Shown piece by piece: positions 8,507 to 17,354 of a DNA stretch of 54,305 nucleotides. Position numbers and translations under genes: made by a program. Origin of the DNA: DASYVD01 sp050693035 (GTDB lineage: Bacteria > Actinomycetota > UBA4738 > CALAEC01); the NCBI GenBank assembly GCA_050693035.1, contig JBOGWB010000090.1, positions 1 through 54,305 of the forward strand, written 5' to 3'. Position 1 is the stretch's first letter. Every line of letters begins with the position of its first letter. The notes beneath the pieces were generated by a model. It had not been told where the DNA came from and did no database searches. It was given only the letters and a program-made list of their open reading frames with translations.

Positions 8507-9172
8507 ATGCCCCGCGCCACCGGTACGCTTGATGACGTCATGCCCAGGATCGTCCGTGACCACCCGTTGCTGGCCGTCGTCTCCCTCGGTTATGTGGTCG
8601 GTTTCACCGTTTTCGGAATCGCCACCGAACGCGGGCAGACGACCACGTATCTGGTCCAGCTCGCGGTCACGTTCGCCCTCGTGGCCGCGATTCACGAGCG
8701 GGTGGGATTCTCGGGCCACGTGCTCTGGGCGCTGTCCTTTTGGGGTCTCCTTCACGCCGCAGGCGGGATCCTCTACACGGGAGAGGAGGTGCTGTACCGC
8801 TTCAAGGCAGCTCCAGTGCTGCCGCGGTTCGACCAGGCCGTGCACGCGTTCGGTTTCGGGGCGGCCACCGTCGCCGTCTGGCAGGGGCTCCGAACCGAGC
8901 TGCGGCGAGGAACGCAACCAGGTGCCGGGATCGGCTTCGTCGTGGCCCTCGCCGGCATGGGGGTGGGGGCGCTGAACGAGGTGCTCGAGTTCCTGTCGAC
9001 GAGAATCTTCGCCGAGACGAACGTCGGGGGGTACGTGAACACGGGATGGGACCTCGTGTACAACGCGCTCGGGGCGAGCGCCGCGGCCGCCTGGATCGCC
9101 ATCCGCGAACGCCGCACCGGAACCGCTCTCTCCCTCCGCGGTCCTGTCGACGGCACGGCGTCCAGCCCCTAG
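8507..9172 (+). CDS. DUF2238/YjdF-like polytopic membrane protein
   Basis: This 221-residue protein has about six hydrophobic helices. It contains the motif pattern of the YjdF/DUF2238 group: HAAGGILYTGEEVLY, FDQAVHAFGFG, ALNEVLEF and NTGWDLVYNALG. These conserved acidic and His residues within membranes suggest a metal or redox site, but the function is unknown. The ATG at 8507 follows a strong GGAGGGG. A later ATG at 8540 lies 11 bases after a TACGCT element and could instead be used by a leaderless message. The downstream zinc-ribbon gene starts one base after its stop. Confidence 0.75.
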   Translation: MPRATGTLDDVMPRIVRDHPLLAVVSLGYVVGFTVFGIATERGQTTTYLVQLAVTFALVAAIHERVGFSGHVLWALSFWGLLHAAGGILYTGEEVLYRFKAAPVLPRFDQAVHAFGFGAATVAVWQGLRTELRRGTQPGAGIGFVVALAGMGVGALNEVLEFLSTRIFAETNVGGYVNTGWDLVYNALGASAAAAWIAIRERRTGTALSLRGPVDGTASSP

Positions 9173-9173
9173 C

Positions 9174-9482
9174 ATGGCGAGCCGAGGAGACACCCCCGTG
9201 GCGAGCAGCGATCCGACCGAGCGGCCGACGCGAACAGCGCGTAGCCGGTTCCGCTGCGCGACGTGCGGCAACCTGACCCGGTTCGACGTCTACGAGACCC
9301 GGAGGATCCGGGCTTTTCACCACTTCTCGCTGGGAGGAGACCTCAGCATCGAAGAAGAGGAGGTCCTCGAGGCCAACCGGGAGCGGGTGACGTGCCGGTG
9401 GTGCGGCTCGTCTGACGCCATCGAGGAGCTCGCCGTGGAACACGGCGCGCCGCCCGTCGAGGAAGAGCGCGCCGGGCCGTGA
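9174..9482 (+). CDS. Zinc-ribbon protein (102 aa)
   Basis: This 102-residue protein has two Cys knuckles, FRCATCGN and VTCRWCGS, about 45 residues apart. They frame a segment with FDVYETRRIRAFHHFSLGGDL. This arrangement is typical of a small zinc-ribbon fold of unknown role in actinobacteria. The acidic C-terminus ends in a GTGA overlap with the CoA transferase gene, so the two are translationally coupled. Confidence 0.7.
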   Translation: MASRGDTPVASSDPTERPTRTARSRFRCATCGNLTRFDVYETRRIRAFHHFSLGGDLSIEEEEVLEANRERVTCRWCGSSDAIEELAVEHGAPPVEEERAGP

Positions 9483-10639
9483 GCGGGCCGCTCGACGGCT
9501 TCCTCATCCTGGATCTCACGAGGCTCCTTCCCGGCGCGTATTGCACCCTGCTGCTCGCGGACCTCGGGGCCGACGTGGTCAAGGTGGAGGAGCACGGCCG
9601 CGGCGACCCGCTCCGGGACGCGCCACCCACCCGCGACGGGGTCGGAGCCGCGCACCTGGCCCTGGATCGGGGCAAGCGTTCCATCGCCCTGGATCTGAAG
9701 GCGCCGCACGGGCCGGACGTGCTCCGGCGGCTGGCCGCGCCAGCCCGAGCGGTGGTCGAGTCCTTCCGTCCGGGGGTGGCGGACCGGCTGGGCGTGGGAT
9801 ACGAGGCGCTCTCCGAGGAGAATCCCCGTCTCGTATATTGCGCCCTGACCGGGTACGGGCAGGACGGGCCCTACCGGGATCGCCCCGGGCACGACGTCGA
9901 TTACACGGCGCTGGCCGGCCTCCTGGAACCGACGGGGCCGCCCGAGGGCCCACCGGCGATCCCCGCCGTGCAGGTGGCCGACCTGGCGGGCGGGATGGGC
10001 GGCGCCGTTGGCATCCTGGCCTGCTTACTGGAGGCGGAGCGAACCGGACGAGGACGGTTCGTCGACATGGCGATGCTCGACGCGGCGGCGTCGTGGGCGG
10101 CGCTCCCCTGGTCCTCGTACCTGGCCACCGGAACGTCCCCGGTCCGGGGAACGTGGTTCCTCACGGGGGCTCTGGCCTGCTACGGGGTGTACCGGGCACG
10201 TGACGGCCGCTACCTCGCGGTGGGCGCCCTCGAGCCGAAGTTCTGGCAGGTTCTCTGTGAAGCCCTGGGGGTCCCGGAATTCGTCGAGCTGCAGTTCGAT
10301 CCGGACCGCCAGGAAGCTTTGGCCTCCCGCCTCGAGGAGATCTTCCTGGCCCGGCCCCGCGACCACTGGGTTGCCGCCCTGGAAGGGTTGGAAGCGTGCG
10401 TCGCCCCGGTGAACGACGTCGCCGAAGCGGTGGGGGATCCGCAGCTCGTTCACCGCGGGATGGTGGCGGAAGCCGGCGGCCGGGTGGTGGGGCCGGGTCC
10501 GCTGGTGAAGCTGGGGGGCAGGAAGCAGGAACCGCTGGCGGCGGCCCCTCGGCTGGGCCAGGACACGGACGAGGTGCTGGCCACAGCGGGGTTCACCTCG
10601 GCGGAGGTGGCGGATCTCCGCCGCCAGGGCGTCGTGTAG
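9479..10639 (+). CDS. CaiB/BaiF family (family III) CoA transferase
   Basis: This 386-residue protein belongs to the class III CoA-transferases. Visible features are the N-terminal GFLILDLTRLLPGAYCTLLLADLGADVVKVE pattern (residues 6-36), the RGKRSIALDLK stretch and the GHDVDYTALAG segment that contains the family's catalytic Asp. Related enzymes include alpha-methylacyl-CoA racemase and formyl- or carnitine-CoA transferases, so the substrate is open. It is coupled to the zinc-ribbon gene by a GTGA overlap and lies near the thiolase. Confidence 0.87.
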   Translation: MSGPLDGFLILDLTRLLPGAYCTLLLADLGADVVKVEEHGRGDPLRDAPPTRDGVGAAHLALDRGKRSIALDLKAPHGPDVLRRLAAPARAVVESFRPGVADRLGVGYEALSEENPRLVYCALTGYGQDGPYRDRPGHDVDYTALAGLLEPTGPPEGPPAIPAVQVADLAGGMGGAVGILACLLEAERTGRGRFVDMAMLDAAASWAALPWSSYLATGTSPVRGTWFLTGALACYGVYRARDGRYLAVGALEPKFWQVLCEALGVPEFVELQFDPDRQEALASRLEEIFLARPRDHWVAALEGLEACVAPVNDVAEAVGDPQLVHRGMVAEAGGRVVGPGPLVKLGGRKQEPLAAAPRLGQDTDEVLATAGFTSAEVADLRRQGVV

Positions 10640-10727
10640 GCACCCGTCGCAGCCCGCGGTTCGTGTCAGAGGGCCCCCCTATGCTCCGGATCCCGGCCGA
10701 CCGGGGATCGGGCGGAAGGAGGTCGCC

Positions 10728-10919
10728 GTGCGGATCGACTGCGACGAATGCACGAAACAGGGGACGGACCAGTGCAAGGACTGCGTCGTGACGTTCGTGC
10801 TCCAGCGCGAGGAAGGCCCGCTGGTCGTCGACGCCGAGGAGGCCCGGGCCCTCCGGGCGCTGGGGGAGGCCGGGCTCGTTCCTCTCCTCAGGCTCACTCC
10901 GAGGAAGCGGGCGGGGTGA
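10728..10919 (+). CDS. Small Cys-rich protein (63 aa)
   Basis: A 63-residue protein begins with MRIDCDECTKQGTDQCKDC, four Cys in a tight cluster (residues 5, 8, 16, 19) that suggests one metal site. A short strand-helix segment follows. The GTG start has AAGGAGGT six bases upstream, and a TATGCT -10-like element lies further up at 10680. It converges on the YgfZ-like gene and overlaps its 3' end by 26 bases. Confidence 0.65.
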   Translation: MRIDCDECTKQGTDQCKDCVVTFVLQREEGPLVVDAEEARALRALGEAGLVPLLRLTPRKRAG

Positions 10920-11838
10920 CCGGCTCGAGGACCGACCCGGTCGCCGTCCGGAGCCCAGCCTGGCGGGCGGCCCAGCGGATCCGGGCGATCACCGCGAACC
11001 CTCCTCCCTCCAGGGGGGTGGCGCTGGTGACGGTGCCGGCATCGTCTTCATCCGCCAGGACCGGGTCACCGGGGCTCACCGGGCCCTCGGACCGCAGGGG
11101 GAGCAGGACGAACGGGGGGTGGCCGAGGTTGCGTACCCGAGCCGCCGCCTCCTGGCCGAGATAGCAGCCCTTCCGGTAGGCGATCGCGTCGCCGACGTCG
11201 GTTTCGTGCGGAAGGGACTCCGGCGTGAGATCCACGGGGAACCGGGCCACCCCCCGGGCGATGCGCCACGCTTCCACGGCATCCTCGCCGACCTCGATGA
11301 GGCCGGGCCCACCCCGCTTCAGGGCCTGGAGCGCAGCGTCGCGGTCGGCGGAGGGGCCGAGGAAGCCGAGGCCCGTTCCCAAGCACGACGGTTGGGTGGT
11401 CATCCACCCTTCTCCCGGGGACCCCTCGGGAAGGGCGGTACGCTCCGGGAGAGCGAGGACAGCCAGCGCCGCGGTGCGGTCCTCCAGGGAAACGTCCGAG
11501 GACAGCACGTAGGGACCGAGCAACGCGTCGATGGGCTCGGGCTGTGACGGGTCCTGCACCAGCAGGTGGCCCTGGCTGAGGAGAACCACCGTCACGTCGG
11601 CCCGAACCCGGCCGGTGGGGGAGAGGAGGAGCGATCGGCGGGCCTCCCCGAGGTCCAATCCGGAGAGGTCGGCGGCCAGGAGGTCGTTGAGCCACCCCGC
11701 CGCGTCGGACCCCGTGGCCAGGACCTTGCGCCACCAGGTCAGGTCCACGAGAGCCCTTCCACGGTCGAGCGCCCGAACCCGCTCGCTCAGCTCGGGCTCG
11801 AGGGTCCATTCGACCTGGGCCTTTTCGCCTTCCCTCAC
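10894..11838 (-). CDS. ygfZ: YgfZ/GcvT-like folate-binding protein
   Basis: This protein of about 314 residues is a GcvT-fold, tetrahydrofolate-binding protein of the YgfZ (IBA57-like) group. The diagnostic motif KGCYLGQE sits at residues 223-230 with Cys225. YgfZ proteins help maintain or repair certain Fe-S enzymes. A long open frame continues upstream to 11898, where it would overlap the divergent glycosyltransferase start. The GTG at 11838 gives the normal family length, and GTG at 11865 is the alternative. The start is therefore uncertain by about ten residues. Confidence 0.85.
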   Translation of the reverse strand: MREGEKAQVEWTLEPELSERVRALDRGRALVDLTWWRKVLATGSDAAGWLNDLLAADLSGLDLGEARRSLLLSPTGRVRADVTVVLLSQGHLLVQDPSQPEPIDALLGPYVLSSDVSLEDRTAALAVLALPERTALPEGSPGEGWMTTQPSCLGTGLGFLGPSADRDAALQALKRGGPGLIEVGEDAVEAWRIARGVARFPVDLTPESLPHETDVGDAIAYRKGCYLGQEAAARVRNLGHPPFVLLPLRSEGPVSPGDPVLADEDDAGTVTSATPLEGGGFAVIARIRWAARQAGLRTATGSVLEPVTPPASSE

Positions 11839-11896
11839 TTCCTGCGAGGATATCCCCCATGGCACCTGGGTATGGATACGCCGTGAGGACGGCCGC

Positions 11897-13078
11897 ATGA
11901 GCGCGAATCTTCCCCTGGAACTGCTGCCCGCGCTCGAGCCCGCCGGGATCTCCCGGACGCTGGTCGTCACCAACGACTTCCCGCCACGGGTTGGCGGAGC
12001 CCAGCGGTACGTGCACGACCTGGTGCGACATCTCCCCACGGATCGAACGGCGGTGCTGGCGCCAACGTGGCCGGGGTGGGAAGAGTTCGACGAGAACCAA
12101 CCGTTCCCCGTCTTTCGGTTCGAGACCAAGTACCTGGCCCCAGTACCCGACGTCCTTCGCAGGGTCCGCGCGCTCATCAACGAGACAGAGAGCGAGGTGG
12201 TTCTGTTCGGGCATGGCCTTCCCCTGGCGATGATGGGGCCGCGTCTGGTGGCCGACCCCGGAAGGCCGTACGCGGTGCTGACACACGGCGCGGAGGTGTG
12301 GGCCGCGGGCATCCCCGGATCGGCTCGAGCTCTGTGGTACGCGTGCTCTCGCGCCAACACCGTGTTCGCCGTGAGCAAGTACACGGCGGCGCGGGTGCGC
12401 CCCGCCGTCCCGGACGACGTTCCCCTCGTCATCCTGCCGCCCGGCGTGGACGCGGAGCGATTCCGGCCGGACATCACGGGCCAGGAGGTCCGTGAACGGT
12501 ACGGCCTCGTCGGAGTCCCCGTGGCCCTCTGCATCTCTCGCCTGGTGACCCGAAAGGGGCAGGACGTCCTGATCCGGGGGTGGCGGAAGGTTCTCGACCG
12601 GGTCCCCGAGGCCCGGCTCTTGCTGGTGGGCGACGGCCCGTCTCGCTCGCGCCTCGAGGCGATGGCGGCGGAGAGGGGTATCAGCGCTTCGGTGACCTTC
12701 GCTGGACAGGTGTCGGAGGGAGAGCTCCCTAGCTACTACGCGGCGGGGAACGTGTTCGTCATGCCGTGTCGCTCTCGCAAGGGAGGCCTCGAGGTGGAAG
12801 GGTTCGGCATCGTCTTCCTGGAGGCGGCGGCCGTCGGGCTTCCCGTCGTCGTCGGGAACTCGGGCGGGGCGGCCGAGGCGGTGGAGGACGGCGAGACCGG
12901 ACTGGTGGTCGACGGAACGAACGTTGCCGCTGTGGCGAGCGCCATCGGTGACCTCCTCGAGGATCCGGCCCGCGCCGCGACGATGGGGAAGCTCGGACGC
13001 CTCCGCGTGGAGCAGGACTTCGCCTGGCCGCGAGTCATCGAACGGCTGGCAGCGGGACTGGCGGGCGGGTACTCCTGA
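11897..13078 (+). CDS. GT4 glycosyltransferase (PimB-like)
   Basis: This 393-residue retaining glycosyltransferase has the GT-B fold. The N-terminal domain carries VVTNDFPPRVGGAQRYV, which closely matches the start of PimB-type mannosyltransferases. The C-terminal domain carries SRLVTRKGQDVLI, LLLVGDGPSRSRLE and EGFGIVFLEAAAVGLPVV, including the EX7E nucleotide-sugar-binding motif. It probably transfers mannose or a related hexose to a phosphatidylinositol or polyprenyl lipid on the cytoplasmic face. It diverges from the YgfZ gene. The ATG at 11897 is the natural start of the Rossmann domain, with about 20 extra residues before it. Confidence 0.87.
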   Translation: MSANLPLELLPALEPAGISRTLVVTNDFPPRVGGAQRYVHDLVRHLPTDRTAVLAPTWPGWEEFDENQPFPVFRFETKYLAPVPDVLRRVRALINETESEVVLFGHGLPLAMMGPRLVADPGRPYAVLTHGAEVWAAGIPGSARALWYACSRANTVFAVSKYTAARVRPAVPDDVPLVILPPGVDAERFRPDITGQEVRERYGLVGVPVALCISRLVTRKGQDVLIRGWRKVLDRVPEARLLLVGDGPSRSRLEAMAAERGISASVTFAGQVSEGELPSYYAAGNVFVMPCRSRKGGLEVEGFGIVFLEAAAVGLPVVVGNSGGAAEAVEDGETGLVVDGTNVAAVASAIGDLLEDPARAATMGKLGRLRVEQDFAWPRVIERLAAGLAGGYS

Positions 13079-13104
13079 GCCCGGCGGCGCGCGCGGCTCC
13101 GGCG

Positions 13105-14082
13105 CTACCGGCGGAGCAGGAGCCGACAGAGCCGTCGTGGTTTCGCCCCGAACTGGTACTTGTAGGGGAGGTTCCCCTTGAGCATGTCGACCGCCCGCAG
13201 CCCCCGCTCGATCGATTCCCTGATGAGCTCCGCCACGAGCATGATCCCGGGGGAGAGCGCCGCTCGGGAGTGGTCGTAGGCCGAGTTGTAGAGCAGCAGA
13301 CGGTCCCGATCCGAGAAGGACACGGCCGCGGCGATCCTGGTTCCTCGGGATTCGAGGAACGTCAGCCGGAAGACTCCCTCCGGCAGCAGGGCATCGCCCA
13401 GCCGGCGGAAGAACAGCTCCATGTCGGGCTCCATGAATCTTCCCTTGGGTCCGGGGCTCGACCGGTGCAGCTCGACGAAGCGGTCGAGGTCCCCGGGGAG
13501 GGTTTCGGGCGTGGTGTCCACGAGACGGGCGTCGGGGAGCGCCTCGCGCAGCCGCCGCACCTTGCGGCGCAGCTCGTGCCGGCGTTTCGGGGACAGACCC
13601 CGGAGGTATCCCTGGTAGGTCCGGGGGAGCTCCAGGGGATGCGCCACTCCATCCTCCTCCACCAGGGCCTCGAGGCCTGCATCCGCGGCGCCCGTCGCCA
13701 GGGCCCGGAGCCAGCCTCCATCCTCGGGAAGCCCCCGCAGATCGGCCCGGCCCCAGTCGTCCCTCGCGGCGATGGCGCTCATGAGCTCCTTGGCGGCCCG
13801 GTCTCGGCCGGCCGGCGGGCCCACCGGGCCCAAGTAGTCCGTCACCTCGGTGCCTCCGAGGAACGAGAAGCATCTCCGGCGCAGGTCGAACGCCGCCGCG
13901 GCGGCCGTCTCGTCCCCCTCCCGTACCAGCGCGATCTGGAGGTCCGCCGCACCGAACTCTTCCCAGTAGAGCTTCAGGTAGCTCGGCGAGTGGAAGAACG
14001 TCCCGTCGGGGTCGGCATCCACCAACTCGGACCAGTCTCGCGTGGTGAATGCGGCGGGGTCGGACGCCCACTCGACGGTCAT
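13105..14082 (-). CDS. FemAB/CelD-like GNAT acyltransferase
   Basis: This 325-residue protein has two GNAT-like halves, as in the CelD/BcsL and FemAB superfamily. The first half has the typical GTFFHSPSYLKLYWEEFG start. The second has FMEPDMELFFRRL, AVSFSDRDRLLLYNSAYD and LSPGIMLVAELIRESIERGLRAVDMLKG, the usual acyl-acceptor region. Members transfer amino acids or acyl groups to surface polymers. The gene is convergent with the PimB-like gene and 26 bases from it, so a role in envelope glycolipid or polymer modification is plausible. I prefer the ATG at 14082, six bases after a TACGAT element, over the GTG one codon earlier. Confidence 0.8.
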   Translation of the reverse strand: MTVEWASDPAAFTTRDWSELVDADPDGTFFHSPSYLKLYWEEFGAADLQIALVREGDETAAAAAFDLRRRCFSFLGGTEVTDYLGPVGPPAGRDRAAKELMSAIAARDDWGRADLRGLPEDGGWLRALATGAADAGLEALVEEDGVAHPLELPRTYQGYLRGLSPKRRHELRRKVRRLREALPDARLVDTTPETLPGDLDRFVELHRSSPGPKGRFMEPDMELFFRRLGDALLPEGVFRLTFLESRGTRIAAAVSFSDRDRLLLYNSAYDHSRAALSPGIMLVAELIRESIERGLRAVDMLKGNLPYKYQFGAKPRRLCRLLLRR

Positions 14083-14088
14083 CACCGC

Positions 14089-14094
14089 ATCGTA
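14089..14094 (-). promoter_or_regulatory. -10 element of leaderless acyltransferase gene
   Basis: TACGAT on the minus strand ends six bases before the ATG at 14082. There is no ribosome binding site in between, which fits leaderless initiation. Confidence 0.4.
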
Positions 14095-14137
14095 GCAACG
14101 AGGGGTGCGATCGCCGGGTTGCGGTGGTGCGAGAGAG

Positions 14138-14722
14138 TTACTTCTCCAGCACGAACAGCGTGTGGTGGTACGTCAAGAGCGTCGGCCACCGTGCCCGGTA
14201 CGTCTCAGAGTGGCGAATCCGGACTCCCGCTCGGTCGAAGACCTCCCGCCACCCCTCCGGGCTGCGGAAGGTGAACGGCGTGGGGACGCCGTGGCGCAGG
14301 TTCAGCAGCCAGTCCCATGCCACGTTGAGCCACCGGTCCATCCGGGAGGTCGGCGTGTCCTCGATCACCAGCACGCAGCGGCGGGCCACCCGGGCGGCCT
14401 CTGCCACCAGGCGCTCCTGATCCTGCCACCGTCCCATGTGGTGAAGCACGAACAGCATGATCACGGCGTCGAACGACTCGTCATCCGCGGGAACGCTCAG
14501 CGGATCGGCCATCCCGATGAAGGGGAGGTCCCGAACCCGATTCCCGTAGTCCGCCACGTCGGCCAGGGTCGGACGGATGCCGACCCGCCGCACCAGCCAT
14601 CTGGCGATTTGCCCGGTACCGGCCCCCAGGTCCAGGACCTCCATGCCCGCCTCGAGGTAGGGGGCGAGCTTCCCCCCGATCTCGTTCTCCCGGAGGAACA
14701 CCCGAAGAGCGTAACCATCCAA
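14138..14722 (-). CDS. Class I SAM-dependent methyltransferase
   Basis: This protein of about 194 residues has the SAM-binding motif I VLDLGAGTG at residues 29-37, the acidic loop and post-motif segment DESFDAVIMLFVLHHM, and EDTPTSRMDRW further on. It is a Rossmann-fold methyltransferase of the UbiE/COQ5-like type with unknown acceptor. The TTG at 14722 is chosen because GGGAGGG lies five bases upstream; GTG at 14701 is possible. Longer readings would run into the divergent zinc-ribbon membrane gene. Confidence 0.78.
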   Translation of the reverse strand: MDGYALRVFLRENEIGGKLAPYLEAGMEVLDLGAGTGQIARWLVRRVGIRPTLADVADYGNRVRDLPFIGMADPLSVPADDESFDAVIMLFVLHHMGRWQDQERLVAEAARVARRCVLVIEDTPTSRMDRWLNVAWDWLLNLRHGVPTPFTFRSPEGWREVFDRAGVRIRHSETYRARWPTLLTYHHTLFVLEK

Positions 14723-14793
14723 GGCTCCCTCCCACGGCGGGGGCCTGCTGGAGGGTACCCTGGTGCCTCGAACGGACGAGAGCGAACCGGACG

Positions 14794-15507
14794 ATGACGA
14801 CGGAACGTCGGTGCCCGAACTGTGGCGGCCTCGTGGCTGCCGATGCCGAGTGGTGTGGGCAGTGCTATGGGAGGCTGAGCCGCCCCGGCGAAGCCCCGAG
14901 CGGACAGCAATCGGGTCCTCCGGCAGCTCCGAGTCAGCCTTCGACGGCCGCCCAGCCGGCCGAGGTCCCGACAACCCCACAGACGACGGTCGAAGCCGTT
15001 GGCGCGGGCGGGGGTCCCGTCCGGCGGACCGCCCAGGGACTCGTGTGGACGTGCCGGCGGTGCGATCTCGAGAACCCCATCGACGCCCGCATCTGCACCC
15101 GGTGCGGGGCGCGATTCGAGAGCCTGTTCACGCCGGCGGAGCAGCGCCCCAAGGTGGATCCCGGCCGGGTGGCCCGCCTCTCCCTGCTGTTCCCGGGGGC
15201 GGGACACATCGCAGCCGGGCAGGTGGCGGACGGAGTGGCCCGGGCGGTGGTGTTCGCATGGGTCGCCCTCACGGTGGTGGCGATCCTGGTGATGCGGGGC
15301 GGTTTCCGGCCGGGGCCGCTGTTGCCCGTGCTCCTCCTCTATCTTTCCGCCGCCGCGGCCGTCTACGGGATCACCGCCGTGGATGCTCGGCGAGCGGTGG
15401 ACGGCGAGGCACCGATCCTGACCTCGCGGATCCTCCTCTACGGGGTGGGGATCCTGATCCTGCTCACCGTGGGGATCATGTTCTTGCTCGGGGTCCGGAC
15501 GCGCTGA
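14794..15507 (+). CDS. Double zinc-ribbon membrane protein
   Basis: This 237-residue protein starts with a zinc ribbon (Cys7, Cys10, Cys21, Cys24). A Gln/Pro-rich linker is followed by a second, RanBP2-like ribbon (Cys87, Cys90, Cys101, Cys104) and then three hydrophobic helices between about residues 125 and 233. The helical part resembles small TM2-like or DUF proteins with the LLFPGAGHIAAGQV pattern. It would be an inner-membrane protein with a cytoplasmic metal-binding head. The function is unknown. Confidence 0.7.
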   Translation: MTTERRCPNCGGLVAADAEWCGQCYGRLSRPGEAPSGQQSGPPAAPSQPSTAAQPAEVPTTPQTTVEAVGAGGGPVRRTAQGLVWTCRRCDLENPIDARICTRCGARFESLFTPAEQRPKVDPGRVARLSLLFPGAGHIAAGQVADGVARAVVFAWVALTVVAILVMRGGFRPGPLLPVLLLYLSAAAAVYGITAVDARRAVDGEAPILTSRILLYGVGILILLTVGIMFLLGVRTR

Positions 15508-15548
15508 ACCGCGCTGCTTCTGCCTCCTCCACCCGCTCGCCCTCTGGC

Positions 15549-15578
15549 TTGAGTCGCTGAGGCTCTCTCTGCTATGAA
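15549..15578 (+). promoter_or_regulatory. Putative sigma-70-type promoter
   Basis: TTGAGT (15549-15554) and TATGAA (15573-15578) are separated by 18 bases in the 154-base gap before the SRPBCC gene. This gap otherwise holds no gene. It could drive the SRPBCC-ArsA-baeRF run. Confidence 0.4.
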
Positions 15579-15661
15579 CCAGCCACGAAGCCCGAGGCCC
15601 GCGGGTCGTGCGGCGGCCCGGAACGGGAACGGCGGCCCCGCGCCGAGCCGAAAGGTAGAAG

Positions 15662-16099
15662 GTGGCGGAGGAGACCGAGGGGACCATCATCATCGACGCC
15701 GACCCCGCGGAAGTGATGGGGGTCATCGCTGACTTCGAGACCTATCCGGACTGGTCCGACGTCGACAAGGTGGAGATCCTCGCCCGCGACCGGCGAGGCC
15801 GCGGGACCGAGGTGGCCTACCGGGTCAGCACGATGGGCATCGCCGCCTCGTACACGCTCTCCTACAAGTACCGCCCCGGGAACACGGGTGTCTCATGGAC
15901 GACGGCGCGAGCGGAGGGGGCGGTGAAGGACATCCGTGGGGAGTACCTCATCGAGGACGAGGACGGCAAGACCCGGGTGACCTACCGTCTGGCCGCGGAC
16001 CTGGCCATTCCCGTCCCCGGGTTCATGCGTCGGAAGGGCGCGCGACGGCTGGTGGAGACGGCCCTCCTCGGGTTGAAGCGGCGGGTCGAAGAGGGCTGA
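15662..16099 (+). CDS. SRPBCC (START-like) family protein
   Basis: This 145-residue protein has the helix-grip fold of the polyketide cyclase/Coq10-like SRPBCC family. Supporting segments are IIIDADPAEVMGVIADFETYPDWSDV at the start (residues 8-33), a central beta region and the C-terminal long helix VETALLGLKRRV. Such proteins bind hydrophobic ligands or lipids. It starts with GTG after AAGGTAGAAG. It lies 22 bases upstream of the ArsA-family ATPase, so the two may act on membranes or lipids together, although that is only inference. Confidence 0.8.
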   Translation: MAEETEGTIIIDADPAEVMGVIADFETYPDWSDVDKVEILARDRRGRGTEVAYRVSTMGIAASYTLSYKYRPGNTGVSWTTARAEGAVKDIRGEYLIEDEDGKTRVTYRLAADLAIPVPGFMRRKGARRLVETALLGLKRRVEEG

Positions 16100-16106
16100 A
16101 GGCCGC

Positions 16107-16112
16107 TACGAT
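16107..16112 (+). promoter_or_regulatory. -10 element before arsA-like gene
   Basis: TACGAT ends nine bases before the ATG at 16122, fitting an internal, nearly leaderless promoter. Confidence 0.35.
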
Positions 16113-16121
16113 AGGGCCCGC

Positions 16122-17330
16122 ATGAGGATCCTGCTCTTCACGGGCAAGGGCGGCGTGGGGAAGACGACGGTCGCGGCCGCCACCGCAGTCCGAGCCGCCC
16201 GGAGCGGCTCTCGCACCCTGATCACCAGCACCGACCCCGCCCACTCCCTGGCGGACTCGTTCGCGGTCTCCCTCGGCGACGTGAGGCGGGAGGTCGAGCC
16301 GAACCTGTGGGCAGAGCAGATCGACGCGCAGGCTCGATTGGAGTCGAACTGGCGAGAGATCCAAGAGTACATCATCACCCTGATGAACTGGGCGGGAGTG
16401 GACGCCATCGAGGCCGAGGAGCTGTCGGTGATCCCCGGCCTCGACGAGATCTTCAGCCTTACCGACGTGAAGCGCCACGCCGAGGGCGGCCACTACGACC
16501 TCCTGGTCGTGGACTGCGCCCCAACAGCCGAGACTCTCCGCCTGCTCTCTCTTCCGGAAGTCATGAACTGGTACATCGAGCGGATCTTCCCCATCCAGCG
16601 CGGCGTGACTCGGACGATCCGCCCGGTCCTCAGGCGGATCACCTCCATGCCGATCGCCGAGGACCGCATCTTCGGGGCCATCGAGCGCCTTCACCGGAAC
16701 CTGGATGGCGTCCGGCGCATCCTGACCACCGAGGACCAGGCCTCCGTGCGACTCGTGGTGAACCCCGAGAAGATGGTCATCGCCGAGGCCCGCCGGACCT
16801 ACACGTACCTGTCGCTGTTCGGGTACCGGGTGGATGCCGTCGTGGCGAACCGGATCTTCCCCGAGGAGGTCACCGATCCGTACTTCGGCAAGTGGAAGGA
16901 CATCCAGCGCGAGCATCTCGCCACGATCCGGGAATCCTTCCAGCCGGTGCCGATCCTCACCGCCCGCCTGTTCGATCAGGAGATCGTGGGCACAGAGCTG
17001 CTCGAGCAGATGGGTGCGGAGGTCTACGGTGACCGGGACGCCACAGACGTCCTCCACGTCGACGAGCCGATCCGCGTCCGGAAGCGAGGAGCTGCCTACG
17101 TCCTGTCGATGCGGCTTCCGTTCACCGACAAGGGAGACCTCGACGTGTTCCGCAGGGCCGAGGAGCTCCACGTCCGAGTGGGCGCGTACAAGCGGAACCT
17201 GATCCTTCCCCAGGCCCTGCAACGCCTGGAGGTCGGCGAGGCGGGGTTCGTTCAGGACCGCCTGGAAGTCACGTTCGCAAAGCGGCCGCAGTCCAGCCCG
17301 GCCCAGACCGGCGGTGTCTCCGGCCGCTGA
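16122..17330 (+). CDS. ArsA/Get3-like ATPase with C-terminal HSP20-like domain
   Basis: This 402-residue ATPase of the SIMIBI class has the deviant Walker A loop GKGGVGKTT at residues 8-16, the STDPAHSL switch I segment and VVDCAPTAETLRLL as switch II. The last 80 residues, from about LPFTDKGDLDVFRR to DRLEVTF, match the alpha-crystallin-like domain found at the end of many bacterial ArsA homologues. The CxxC dimerisation motif of Get3 is absent. No arsenic genes are nearby, so an arsenite pump role is unlikely. A chaperone-like or membrane-protein-targeting role is possible. It is followed by a small conserved-looking gene and an eRF1-like gene. Confidence 0.85.
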   Translation: MRILLFTGKGGVGKTTVAAATAVRAARSGSRTLITSTDPAHSLADSFAVSLGDVRREVEPNLWAEQIDAQARLESNWREIQEYIITLMNWAGVDAIEAEELSVIPGLDEIFSLTDVKRHAEGGHYDLLVVDCAPTAETLRLLSLPEVMNWYIERIFPIQRGVTRTIRPVLRRITSMPIAEDRIFGAIERLHRNLDGVRRILTTEDQASVRLVVNPEKMVIAEARRTYTYLSLFGYRVDAVVANRIFPEEVTDPYFGKWKDIQREHLATIRESFQPVPILTARLFDQEIVGTELLEQMGAEVYGDRDATDVLHVDEPIRVRKRGAAYVLSMRLPFTDKGDLDVFRRAEELHVRVGAYKRNLILPQALQRLEVGEAGFVQDRLEVTFAKRPQSSPAQTGGVSGR

Positions 17331-17354
17331 GCCGCTGAGCAGGAGGAGGTTCGG

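Noticed and set aside
11066..14098. 1010-codon minus-strand frame covering several genes.
   Set aside because: It runs across the YgfZ-like, PimB-like and acyltransferase genes in a frame lacking any recognisable motif; all three genes are well supported in other frames.
16122..17330. Arsenite efflux ATPase.
   Set aside because: No arsB, arsD or arsR nearby and no Cys-rich arsenite site; the C-terminal HSP20-like domain fits the broader ArsA/Get3-like group.
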